From assembly GCF_963664075.1 (NCBI RefSeq), contig NZ_OY760916.1, positions 3,555,001-3,619,000 on the forward strand: a stretch of 64,000 nt of DNA, read 5' to 3'. The notes below the pieces were generated by a model. That model searched no databases. It worked only from the letters and a program-made list of their open reading frames with translations, and was not told where the DNA came from. A program made the position numbers and the translations under genes. The stretch comes from an uncultured Desulfobulbus sp. (GTDB lineage Bacteria > Desulfobacterota > Desulfobulbia > Desulfobulbales > Desulfobulbaceae). Shown one piece after another: positions 7,264 through 16,327 of this stretch; the first letter of the stretch is position 1; each line of letters opens with the position of its first letter.

Positions 7264-7707
7264 TTACGCAGTCGCTGCCTCCAGGCGATGTTGCAGGGTC
7301 CTGGCAAGCACAAGCATGTGCTCAATCTCAGAAACGGTAGGAACGATGGTCGAAATCGCATCTGGATCACAGATTTCCTGATAACTGTCCAGCTCACGAA
7401 TCGAATCGGCCATGCCCACGACAGTCTCGGGCATCCATTTCTCCAAGGCATCGACCAGATCATGCATGGTGTGGTTATAGGGAAGCCGGCCAATTTCCAT
7501 AAGAGCACTCATCACCAGTTTCTCGATGGCCATTGCTGCAATGTTATAAAGAATTTCCGTAGTAAAGGCCTTCTTCTTTTTAGCAAAGGCGTTCTCTGCG
7601 AGCTGAAGATACTGAAGCCCCTCAACTTTGAATTCTTCAAAATTTTCAATCGACTGGGTGCAGATATCCTCAAATCCCACTAACGGTGATGTTGACATGT
7701 TTGCCAT
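7264..7707 (-). CDS. HEPN-like helical protein linked to nif genes
   Basis: The 147-residue, mainly helical protein contains an R-x4-H motif (RLPYNHTMHDL at about 84-94), typical of HEPN domains, and a Lys-rich turn, AFAKKKKAFTTEILYNIAAM. HEPN proteins can be RNases or nucleotide-binding accessory subunits. ATG 7707 is preferred over an upstream extension because GGGGGAG lies just before it. The gene is the last of the group behind nifK: pseudo-NifB, ferredoxin, HEPN. No toxin-antitoxin partner (nucleotidyltransferase) is adjacent, so a role connected with nitrogen fixation is inferred only from position. Confidence 0.6.
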   Translation of the reverse strand: MANMSTSPLVGFEDICTQSIENFEEFKVEGLQYLQLAENAFAKKKKAFTTEILYNIAAMAIEKLVMSALMEIGRLPYNHTMHDLVDALEKWMPETVVGMADSIRELDSYQEICDPDAISTIVPTVSEIEHMLVLARTLQHRLEAATA

Positions 7708-7873
7708 AGCTCCCCCTTCATCAGAAAATAGCTCGCCCGACATCTGGCCGGAGAGTCCGTTACATAACCACTCTGATAAACAACGAAAAAATACAAAGAG
7801 CCGGAGCACTCCGAAAGAGAGGCTCCAGCTGTACTTCCACACTACAGGACTTAAATCACATGTAATTCCAAAA

Positions 7874-8176
7874 TCAGGCGATAAGATAGTCAGATACCGG
7901 CTCGCCGTCTTCAATACCATCTAAGATTTCGTCGATAATATCGGTACTATTAACACCTTTGTACCACAGATTATCCGGTTGAATAACCATGACCGGTCCA
8001 TTTTCACACTGCTTCAGGCAACCGGTGGCAATAATCTGAATATCCAGACCACGGTCAAGAATTTCCTCTTCCAGATACTGGAGAAAACCATCCGTCTGTT
8101 TATGACAGATTCCCTTGGGATCACCTTTGGAGCGGAAACTCTGACACACTAAAATTTGTTTTTCGGGGATAGCCAT
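7874..8176 (-). CDS. Thioredoxin-fold [2Fe-2S] ferredoxin
   Basis: The 100-residue protein has the spaced cysteines of thioredoxin-like [2Fe-2S] ferredoxins: Cys11 (LVCQSFRSKGDPKGIC, with Cys24) and the later pair CLKQC followed by ENGPVMVIQPDNLWY, a family hallmark. Such ferredoxins occur in nif clusters (Azotobacter and clostridial types) and probably pass electrons to nitrogenase or to cofactor assembly. It lies 33 bases after the pseudo-NifB gene on the same strand. Confidence 0.85.
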   Translation of the reverse strand: MAIPEKQILVCQSFRSKGDPKGICHKQTDGFLQYLEEEILDRGLDIQIIATGCLKQCENGPVMVIQPDNLWYKGVNSTDIIDEILDGIEDGEPVSDYLIA

Positions 8177-8209
8177 CGTTCTTTCCTTTATCTATTTAAA
8201 ATAATCACA

Positions 8210-9364
8210 TTATTTACATTTCTTTTTCTTGCCGCCGCCATACAGCACATCAACAGTTCCCTCGATATTTTCATCGGTGAGAATAACACGCAGACCATGT
8301 CCACCAAGTACTTCTCGCGGACGCTGACCAGCACTGGCGGCAAGCAGGGCAAAGCAATCACTCAGGGTTTCGGCCAGTTGATCCCAACGGGATTCGCCGC
8401 TTCCTGCATGCGGGGCTTTGCGGGTTTCCAACAGACAGTTCAAACCATCTTCCCGAGGCCCATAGATAAGAAAGGTCTCGGTCTGACCAAGGTGCAAATC
8501 CACATCCATACCACTACTACTGGCAACAGCAACACGAGGTTTGGCCTTACTTGGTTTCGGTAATCCCACTTCAACGGTTTCTTTTGATCCGCAACCACAG
8601 CCTGCGGAACAACCACAGCTCTCAACCGCGACCAACTGAGAAACCGTTGGCAAAAACTGATTGGTCAGCTTGGCGATCTCCTCCATATGGACTCGGGTTG
8701 GTGCCTCCGGGCCCTCTTCCTGATCCGCTGCTGGCACAAAAGGCACCAGCTCCATGGCAGTGGCCCCCAGGGCAGCCATTTTCTCAGCTACGGTCACCAT
8801 CTGATGGGCATTGTAGCCAGGATAGACAGTGGAACGTATGGTCACAGCAACTCCTGCTGCAACAAAAGCTTGAACAGCTTTGGCCTGCTCCTCAAGAAAC
8901 TCAGGAACAACAACCTGTAGAGGAACAGTCTTCTTGCCAGGGCGAATCCAGCTAAATAACTTCTGCGCAGTCTCACCATCCAGGGTGTCAACAAGCAGGT
9001 TCACTGACTGCAAACCTGATTCAGCTAAAGGACCCGCCTGTTCTGCCCCCCCGATTCCAACAGTGGTTAAACTCACTTTCAGCTCGGGTTTTTCCTGGTG
9101 AATCATGGAAACCGTGGCCAAAGTTGCAGCAACAGAAGCCAAGGGGTCACCGGGGCCGTCAAGTTCGACCTGGGTAAGTCCTTCATGCTGCTCGAGCTCT
9201 GCAAGCACTTCAGAACCATTAAGCGCCTGCACCTTTTTCTCATCGGGGGCATAACGCATGCGACAGAAAGCAATGGGGGCGACCGGCAACCGAAGAACAG
9301 TGGTAGCTTGCTCACCGTCGGGTTCAATGTAGCCAGGTGCTTTGGAGATAGGAATTACGGTCAT
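8210..9364 (-). CDS. Radical-SAM-deficient NifB-like protein with C-terminal NifX-type domain
   Basis: The 384-residue protein follows the NifB plan but has lost the catalytic cysteines. Where NifB reads LPVAP then CxxxCxxC, this has LPVAPIAFCRMRYAPDEKK with one Cys and a shortened loop. The NifB motif GPGDPLA is kept at about 77-83, and the barrel continues (IRSTVYPGYN for the family's VNSVLIPGIN). The usual late HCRQCRADA cluster site is replaced by a linker, CGCSAGCGCG, at about 260. From about residue 275 comes a NifB/NifX/NafY-type cofactor-binding domain (VAVASSSGMDVDLHLGQTE). A carrier or chaperone of FeMo-co or its precursor, rather than an enzyme, is inferred. It lies behind nifK beyond a terminator; a genuine nifB must be elsewhere. 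Confidence 0.75.
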   Translation of the reverse strand: MTVIPISKAPGYIEPDGEQATTVLRLPVAPIAFCRMRYAPDEKKVQALNGSEVLAELEQHEGLTQVELDGPGDPLASVAATLATVSMIHQEKPELKVSLTTVGIGGAEQAGPLAESGLQSVNLLVDTLDGETAQKLFSWIRPGKKTVPLQVVVPEFLEEQAKAVQAFVAAGVAVTIRSTVYPGYNAHQMVTVAEKMAALGATAMELVPFVPAADQEEGPEAPTRVHMEEIAKLTNQFLPTVSQLVAVESCGCSAGCGCGSKETVEVGLPKPSKAKPRVAVASSSGMDVDLHLGQTETFLIYGPREDGLNCLLETRKAPHAGSGESRWDQLAETLSDCFALLAASAGQRPREVLGGHGLRVILTDENIEGTVDVLYGGGKKKKCK

Positions 9365-9490
9365 GATGGATCGCCCATTGTTAAGGGGAAAGAAAATATC
9401 GTTTGCAACAAAGAACTTTCAAACGATTGAATGTGCCTTTGAAACAGCCATCAGCACAGCGTGTAATCAATCAGACGACGGGTAATCTTG

Positions 9491-9533
9491 AAAAAAACCT
9501 GGCGGAGGGACAAGGAGAACCCCTCCACCAGGT
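9491..9533 (-). terminator. Terminator after nifK
   Basis: On the minus strand ACCTGG-GGAGGG pairs with CCCTCC-CCAGGT (one mismatch) and is followed by seven T. It should end most nifHI1I2DK transcripts. Readthrough or an unseen promoter would be needed for the pseudo-NifB group; no sigma-54 match was found between 9365 and 9490. Confidence 0.8.
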
Positions 9534-9551
9534 GAGGACTCTCAACTGGGG

Positions 9552-10925
9552 TTAGTAAACTAACTCCAGCTTCTGCTCGGTTGCATCACGGTCTTCTCGG
9601 TCAAGCAGTGCATTCAATACTTTCTCGAGGAAACGGAGGCCGCCTTTGTAGCCGACGGTCGGGAAGTACTGATGTCCCTGACGGTCAAGGATCGGGAAGC
9701 CCCAGCGGATAAAGGGGATGTCTTCATCACGGGCGATGTACTTACCGTAGGTGTTACCAACCAGCAGATCGACAGGATCGTTTTTAATCCACTGATGGAG
9801 CAAGAACATATCACCTTTGGCGCGGACGTTGACCGGGAACGGACAGTCTTTGGTGATCTCTTTAATCCGCTCTTCAAACTTCTTACCTGGGGTACCGGTA
9901 ACGATGTGTACAGGACACATATCAATGGAAACCAGGAACTCGGTCATGGCGATCAACTGATCGGGATCGCCGTAGATTGCGACCTTCTTGTGGTAGAAGT
10001 ACTGATGCATGTCAGAGATCAGGTCCACCAACTGGCCACGCTCAGCTGCAACTTCCTCAGGAACGACCTTACCGGCGATGGTACGCAGGGCATCGATAAA
10101 ACGGTCCGTTGCTTTCAGACCAAAGGGCATATCGATAACGCTGCAGGGTACCTTGTACTTACTATCCAGGAAGCGGGCTGCATCGGCAGAGCACCACTCA
10201 CCCATTGCCAGGGTGCCGATTGCATCGCCACATCCTTTGAGCTCAGCGATGGTTACGCCACCTTTGGGGAACATATTGTACTCGCCGGTGAGCGGGCCAT
10301 TCAGGATTCCGGAAGTATCCGGGAACATGGTGATATCTGCGCCAACCAGACCAGCAAGGCGTTTAATCTCTTCCATGTCTGAGGGCTCAACCCAACCGGG
10401 AATCAGGTTCACTTTCCCGTTTTTCTTGCCTGAGGGCTCTGCCAGGGCGGCCATGGCTTTAACCATGTTGGAGAAACCGGTCACATGGGAGCCAACATAA
10501 CTCGGGGTATTGGCACCGAGAACGGTTTTCCCTTCAGGGATGGTTCCTTCTTTTTTAGCCTTGTCAAAGATCTGCGGCAAGTCATCACCAATGGTCTCAG
10601 AGAGACAGGTGGTGTGGACTGCGATAACTTCCGGCTCGTAGACCGAGAAGATGTTACGAATGGACTGCAGCAAGTTCGCCTGGCCACCGAAAACCGAGGC
10701 ACCTTCAGTAAAGGAGCTGGTTGATGCAGAGATCGGCTCCTTGTAGTGCCGGGTCAGGGCACTGCGGTGGTATGCACAACAACCCTGAGAACCGTGGCTG
10801 TGGGGAAGGCAACCCTGGATACCAAGTGCAGCGTACATGGCTCCAATGGGCTGGCAGGTCTTCGCCGGGTTAATCATTACGGCGCTGCGCTCTTTAATTT
10901 CTTTTGGTGTATGTCTAAGTAGCAT
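9552..10925 (-). CDS. nifK: Nitrogenase molybdenum-iron protein beta chain
   Basis: The 457-residue subunit pairs with NifD in the alpha2beta2 dinitrogenase. The three P-cluster cysteines are visible: NPAKTCQPIGA (Cys23), HGSQGCCAYHR (about 48-49) and HTTCLSETIGDDL (about 106). It is shorter than the roughly 520-residue Azotobacter form because it lacks the long N-terminal extension, as in clostridial and archaeal-type (clade II) enzymes. It is last in the nifHI1I2DK operon, 24 bases after nifD, with a terminator following. Confidence 0.97.
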   Translation of the reverse strand: MLLRHTPKEIKERSAVMINPAKTCQPIGAMYAALGIQGCLPHSHGSQGCCAYHRSALTRHYKEPISASTSSFTEGASVFGGQANLLQSIRNIFSVYEPEVIAVHTTCLSETIGDDLPQIFDKAKKEGTIPEGKTVLGANTPSYVGSHVTGFSNMVKAMAALAEPSGKKNGKVNLIPGWVEPSDMEEIKRLAGLVGADITMFPDTSGILNGPLTGEYNMFPKGGVTIAELKGCGDAIGTLAMGEWCSADAARFLDSKYKVPCSVIDMPFGLKATDRFIDALRTIAGKVVPEEVAAERGQLVDLISDMHQYFYHKKVAIYGDPDQLIAMTEFLVSIDMCPVHIVTGTPGKKFEERIKEITKDCPFPVNVRAKGDMFLLHQWIKNDPVDLLVGNTYGKYIARDEDIPFIRWGFPILDRQGHQYFPTVGYKGGLRFLEKVLNALLDREDRDATEQKLELVY

Positions 10926-10949
10926 TGTTCTGCCCTCTAAGTTGATGCT

Positions 10950-12587
10950 TTATTCCCACACGTAGGTGGCTGAGAGTTCGGGGCTTTCCTGCCATGGGGC
11001 TTTCATGTAGCTCCATACTTTACTGTTAACCAAACGATCGATTTCTTTGTAGAAGTTAACAGCGCCCTTGAATCCTGCGTAAGGTCCGCCAGAGTCGTAG
11101 CTATGCAGCTGCTTCATCGGGATACCCAGTTTCTGGATGGAGAACTTCTCCTTGATACCAGCACAGAAGATATCCGGCTTCATCAGCTCAACCAGCTTCT
11201 CTGCCTCGAACTGGTTCAGATCGTCGATGGCAAAGGTGCCTGGCTCCATATCGGGGAGCATACCTTTGTAGTCTTTGAACTCAAACCCGCCGTCTTCCAG
11301 AGCCTTGAGCTCTGCTTCGGTTTTACGGGGGTTATACCGAGTGGGATCAGCCTCAACTTCAATCTCTTCAATATTACGGCTATCAGCATCGACTTTGAGA
11401 TGCGGGATGATTTGACGTCCCTCATAGTCGTCGCGATGGGCAAACTCATATCCAGCTGCCAGGGTTTTCATACCAAGCTCTGCAAAAAGATCCTGGTAAT
11501 GATGCGCACGGCTACCACCAACAAAGAGCATGGCGGTTTTTCCAGAGGTGCGCGGTTCAACATCCTTCAGTACAGCCTCAACTTCCGGCATTTCCTCGGC
11601 GATAACTTCCTCAACCCGGTCGATCAACTTCTGGTCACCAAAGTACTCGGCAATCTTACGCAGCGACTTGATGGTTGATTTGGCACCGATGAAGTTCACT
11701 TTGATCCAAGGAATACCGTATTTGGTCTCCAGCATGTCAGCAACGTAGTTGATCGAGCGGTGACACATAACGCAGCTCAGATCAGCCGTATGGGCGCTGG
11801 CAAACTGATCGTAGGTGGAGTTACCGGAGAAGGTGGAGATGGTCGCGATACCACATTTACGCAACACTCGATCAATCTCAAAACCGTCACCACCAATGTT
11901 GTACTCACCCAAGAGGTTGATCTTGTACTCGCCCTCTTTCACCTCGTCATTCTCGCCGACGATGTGGGTAAAAATCTGGTTGTTGGCGATATGGTGACCA
12001 GCGGACTGAGAAACACCTTTGTATCCCTCGCAGCTGAAGGCGAAGACGTTACAGTCACCGAACTCTTCTTTCTTCAAGCGGGCAACGTTATGGATATCGT
12101 CACCAATCAGACCAACCGGACAGGTAGCAAACACGGTGATCGCTTTGGGATGGAAGATGTCGTACACTTCCTGGATGGCCTGGGCCAATTTCTTCTCACC
12201 ACCGAAGATGATATCAGAGTCCTGCATATCGGTGGAGAAACAGTAGGTCATGTAGTTCTCACCGCTCTCACCAGCGTCGGTCTGGTTACGACGGGTCAAC
12301 CAGGCGTAAAAACTACAGCCGATGGGACCGTGTACCAGGTTGACAACGTCGCGGGTGGGGCCCATGATAACGCCCTTACAACCGGCGTAGGTACAACCGC
12401 GCATGGTGATGATACCCGGAATGGTACGAACGTTAGCTTGAATTTCCGGGGTGGTGTTCTCGAGAGCCTCGTTGATGAGGATCTGCTTGGCCCGTTTCCG
12501 GGCCACTTTTGCAGGGTATTTACTTAAGAGCTCTTTTTTAATGTCCGTGGGTTCCCACTGAACGAGCTTTTTCTTTGCAGTTGCCAT
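10950..12587 (-). CDS. nifD: Nitrogenase molybdenum-iron protein alpha chain
   Basis: The 545-residue subunit carries FeMo-co ligands: Cys in ADLSCVMCHRSINY and His in KQLHSYDSGGPYAGFKG. P-cluster cysteines lie in RGCTYAGCKG, HGPIGC and FATCPVGLIGDD. The length and an insertion around residues 380-440 match clade II (Clostridium-type) NifD rather than the roughly 490-residue proteobacterial form. It forms an operon with nifI2 upstream and nifK downstream. The ATG at 12587 follows AGGAG. Confidence 0.97.
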   Translation of the reverse strand: MATAKKKLVQWEPTDIKKELLSKYPAKVARKRAKQILINEALENTTPEIQANVRTIPGIITMRGCTYAGCKGVIMGPTRDVVNLVHGPIGCSFYAWLTRRNQTDAGESGENYMTYCFSTDMQDSDIIFGGEKKLAQAIQEVYDIFHPKAITVFATCPVGLIGDDIHNVARLKKEEFGDCNVFAFSCEGYKGVSQSAGHHIANNQIFTHIVGENDEVKEGEYKINLLGEYNIGGDGFEIDRVLRKCGIATISTFSGNSTYDQFASAHTADLSCVMCHRSINYVADMLETKYGIPWIKVNFIGAKSTIKSLRKIAEYFGDQKLIDRVEEVIAEEMPEVEAVLKDVEPRTSGKTAMLFVGGSRAHHYQDLFAELGMKTLAAGYEFAHRDDYEGRQIIPHLKVDADSRNIEEIEVEADPTRYNPRKTEAELKALEDGGFEFKDYKGMLPDMEPGTFAIDDLNQFEAEKLVELMKPDIFCAGIKEKFSIQKLGIPMKQLHSYDSGGPYAGFKGAVNFYKEIDRLVNSKVWSYMKAPWQESPELSATYVWE

Positions 12588-12610
12588 GTCGTTCTATTCT
12601 CCTTGGGCTC

Positions 12611-12985
12611 TTAGGAAATCGATTTGAGTCCAGTTTCGCCCGTTCTCACGCGGACGGATTCCTTGATCGGCAGTACAAAGATCTTGCCGTCGCCCGGTTT
12701 GCCCGTTTTGTTGGTGGTGATGATGGTATCCACCACAGTCTCTACGAAATCGTCATCAACGACGATGGTCATTACACGTTTAGGGTAGAGTTTACCTTTC
12801 TCGCCAAGAACAGAAGCTGCTTCTTCGTATCCTTCCTCGGCGCCGGAGAGGACCGCAGGATTAACAAACCCCTTGCCTCGGCCGTTGGCCTCGTGAGCGA
12901 AGAATGCATCGACACCTGCCTCGGTAATCGCCTTCTTCGTCTGGTTCATCATATTCATTCGCACGACGGCGATTACCTCTTTCAT
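12611..12985 (-). CDS. nifI2: NifI2, PII-family nitrogenase switch-off protein
   Basis: The 124-residue PII-like protein has an expanded T-loop (NGRGKGFVNPAVLSGAEEGY onward) and an ATP-loop region, TGKPGDGKIFVLPIKESV. With NifI1 it binds dinitrogenase and blocks NifH docking when ammonium is present; 2-oxoglutarate and ATP relieve this. Its start overlaps the nifI1 stop by 4 bases (ATGA), as expected for translational coupling of a hetero-oligomer. Confidence 0.95.
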   Translation of the reverse strand: MKEVIAVVRMNMMNQTKKAITEAGVDAFFAHEANGRGKGFVNPAVLSGAEEGYEEAASVLGEKGKLYPKRVMTIVVDDDFVETVVDTIITTNKTGKPGDGKIFVLPIKESVRVRTGETGLKSIS

Positions 12986-13326
12986 GCCTCTACCTCCGCG
13001 CCTTCCTTAACGCCAGAGCTGATGGTGTACGAACATTCGACTTCGCTGACAAAGATCTTACCGTCACCGAAAGCGCCTTTGGCACCAGAGCGGGCAGTAT
13101 CCATGATGGTTTTAATAACGAACTCTTGATCCTCTGCTTTAACAACACTCATCAACATGGTTTTCGGAATCTCGTCGTAGGTCACCTCACCGATCTTGAT
13201 ACCGCGCTGCTTACCACGACCAGCAACAGAGTATTTGGTGATGGCCGGGAATCCCGCGTCCATCAAGGCCGCAAGAATATCGTCTGCTTTTTCCGGTCTA
13301 ACGATGGCTCTGATCATAACTAACAT
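12982..13326 (-). CDS. nifI1: NifI1, PII-family nitrogenase switch-off protein
   Basis: The 114-residue PII-like protein has the NifI1 T-loop (GRGKQRGIKIGEVTYDEIPK) and a B-loop-like GAFGDGKIFVSEV. NifI1 and NifI2 give rapid post-translational ammonium switch-off in methanogens and other clade II diazotrophs, in place of DraT/DraG ADP-ribosylation. The gene lies 46 bases after nifH. Confidence 0.95.
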   Translation of the reverse strand: MLVMIRAIVRPEKADDILAALMDAGFPAITKYSVAGRGKQRGIKIGEVTYDEIPKTMLMSVVKAEDQEFVIKTIMDTARSGAKGAFGDGKIFVSEVECSYTISSGVKEGAEVEA

Positions 13327-13372
13327 GGCATTGGCTCCTTACTAAATGTCTCTTAAAATTTGATTGTTGTGA

Positions 13373-14275
<903 letters not shown>

Positions 14276-14302
14276 TCATTTTCGCCTTGTGCCTATACTA
14301 TG

Positions 14303-14317
14303 GCAATGCGCGTGCCA
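14303..14317 (-). promoter_or_regulatory. Sigma-54 promoter of the nif operon
   Basis: The minus strand reads TGGCACGCGCATTGC, a near-perfect -24/-12 element with GG-N10-GC spacing. The nifH start codon is about 103 bases downstream. Confidence 0.88.
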
Positions 14318-14416
14318 TCACGAAAAAGTGATAAACTTTTTCTTCAACATCACAATATTGCTATATTTTTTCTTTTCAGTCACAAAATACCGAATCGACA
14401 ACATGCGACAACACTA

Positions 14417-14432
14417 TGTAACACAACCGACA
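14417..14432. promoter_or_regulatory. NifA-type upstream activator site
   Basis: TGT-N10-ACA (TGTAACACAACCGACA) lies about 100 bases upstream of the -24 element, the usual distance for NifA enhancer sites. A NifA-like C-terminus is encoded at the right edge of the window. Confidence 0.65.
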
Positions 14433-14710
14433 AAATGGTAGAAAAGTGACAAAATGGTAGACTACAAGAGGGTAAACAAGAACAGAAACTCGACCAATTC
14501 CGCTGACGCTCGCCCCAAACACAATATTTCAGGTATCATTTATTGATTATTCAGCCCCGCGCTGCGGACATGAAATAAACACGGAATAGCAAAAGAAAAT
14601 TTGAGGGAATCTTGAAGCCGAGACAATCGCTATGCAAGATAATGCATCCGCCTCAGACAACAAAGGCGGCGCAGACATCGCGCCACCTTGGACCGAGGGA
14701 CACACAGAGA

Positions 14711-14894
14711 TTTGAAAAATTTGATTACCATCAATGCTCAGCTAGAAAAGACGAGATCTCTGGTCGAGATGACATCCGGGAGGTGCAATGCGCCTTCACT
14801 GTGGCCGCAACATAGGTGTCATCCCGTGGCAACTGAGGGATCTCGCTGTTTGTAACCGACAGCTGAGGATCACTGGTAATCAAATTGAAAAATG
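14711..14894. repeat. Long imperfect palindromic repeat between nifH and the next gene
   Basis: Outer arms TTTGATTACCA (14720-14730) and TGGTAATCAAA (14874-14884) are perfect. Inside them CTCAGCT faces AGCTGAG, GAGATC faces GATCTC, and GATGACA faces TGTCATC, giving a folded unit of about 180 bp. It resembles an extragenic palindromic repeat or a miniature inverted-repeat element. Copy number elsewhere is unknown. Between 14433 and 14710 nothing else is recognised. Confidence 0.6.
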
Positions 14895-14961
14895 CTAAAA
14901 ACGGGGAGGGAGAAAAAGGAAAGAGAGGAACACGAGCAAAAGGATCAGGAGAACTGCGAAC

Positions 14962-16272
14962 TCAGCCCTCCTCAATCCGTCGCCGAAAAAGTGCCAACTG
15001 GTGATCGCGAATAGCATCGAGATGGAGGTGATATATATCCGAAGGAAAGAGGAACTCCACCACGCCGGTATCAAAGATACGCTTAACTTCATACTCATCA
15101 TGAGCCACATCACGCTGATATATATAATTGAGATACGATTTGTTCGTATGAAGAATGAACTCTATCCGCATTCCGCCAGTCCGGGCGAAAAACTTCAGCA
15201 TAGAGGTCTTACCCGAGCTCCCTGTTGATCGACTGGAATACTTCCCCCCGGTAAGCGTATCGGAAATATCCTCCAGCGTCATAAACGAGCCTGCCCGGGC
15301 TGCACTTCTGGTCAGGTGACGGACAAACCGCTTTACGTCATTCACCGAATTCAGCACTGCCATCAACCCCAGCTCATCATCAACGGCCGAGGCTGGATTT
15401 TTCTCGTTTTTTCGGAGCAGCTTGAGCACCTTAGCAGCCGGCTCTTTTTTTCGAATCGTCACATATATCGGGATTGGCATTCCGTTATCACAAAATCGAC
15501 GCCGCTTCACCAAGGTGAGTTTCTCCCCTACCCCGGGCCGCACCTGCAGAGCCTCATCCTCGGAAAGAACAGTCACCGAGGTACAGTGAAAATCTTCCAC
15601 ATCATGCTGGCTATGCAAATATCGAATATCCAAGTCACCGATTTTGTAATCTGCACTCCACACATACGCATTAAGAAAGCGGAGAAATTCAAGAAACTTC
15701 CCTTCGATCTTGGTCTCCCGCTCCCTCTGGTCGATAGAACCCGCCAACCCCATCAGCATAAGCTTACGCTTGGCTTCAAAACGGGCTTTTTTGTGATAGC
15801 GCTCATCGAAGAGCATCAGCAGCAATTCAACGGGATCCCAAGCAGTCACCACCTCATTCGTCGTCTCGATATGCGCACTGTACGGGGCCAGAACTTTCGC
15901 CTGAAGAGAACGAATAACATCATCAGCGGTACGGGCGTAATCTTTCAGGTGCCGCACAAGCTCCTGCTGCTCCCCTTCTACCCCAAACATATTGCCCAGC
16001 AACCGGTACGAGCGCTGAGCTGCTTGATCACGGAGTTTCTGATCGTGAATTAAAATGAGAATTTCATCAAAGCTATTCACGCCAAGCAGATCAAAAATCT
16101 GATTACGCACCGAACGGTACTTTGTCTTGAGCAACTGATTAGAGCGAATTCTTGCAGCCCACGCCTTTGCCTCACGGGAAAAAGGGTGCGCCAATGGCGG
16201 GTCATCCTCAACGGTAAACGGGCCGTCTTGAAGCGTTGCAGAAAAAACAGATTGAGAAGTGAGAATACTCAT
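14962..16272 (-). CDS. Unknown conserved-looking protein, possible nucleotidyltransferase-like fold
   Basis: The 436-residue soluble protein is not recognised. The N-terminal half is helical and charged. The C-terminal third contains SVNDVKRFVRHLTRSAARAG, TLEDISDTLTGGKY, TSMLKFFARTGGMRIEFILH and HDEYEVKRIFDTGVVEF, an order faintly reminiscent of RelA/SpoT-type synthetase domains; this is pattern resemblance, not an identification. ATG 16272 is chosen over an in-frame TTG 24 bases earlier because GGGGG lies at suitable spacing. It follows the pseudo-amidotransferase gene by 55 bases on the same strand, so the two probably act together. Confidence 0.6.
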   Translation of the reverse strand: MSILTSQSVFSATLQDGPFTVEDDPPLAHPFSREAKAWAARIRSNQLLKTKYRSVRNQIFDLLGVNSFDEILILIHDQKLRDQAAQRSYRLLGNMFGVEGEQQELVRHLKDYARTADDVIRSLQAKVLAPYSAHIETTNEVVTAWDPVELLLMLFDERYHKKARFEAKRKLMLMGLAGSIDQRERETKIEGKFLEFLRFLNAYVWSADYKIGDLDIRYLHSQHDVEDFHCTSVTVLSEDEALQVRPGVGEKLTLVKRRRFCDNGMPIPIYVTIRKKEPAAKVLKLLRKNEKNPASAVDDELGLMAVLNSVNDVKRFVRHLTRSAARAGSFMTLEDISDTLTGGKYSSRSTGSSGKTSMLKFFARTGGMRIEFILHTNKSYLNYIYQRDVAHDEYEVKRIFDTGVVEFLFPSDIYHLHLDAIRDHQLALFRRRIEEG

Positions 16273-16327
16273 GAAGACCGGTCCCCCGCTAGACAAAATA
16301 CAGAGACGGACCAGCCAAAAAGAAGGG

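Noticed and set aside
7708..7920. N-terminal extension of the HEPN protein
   Set aside because: It overlaps the ferredoxin gene, has no homology pattern, and ATG 7707 has a strong GGGGGAG site.
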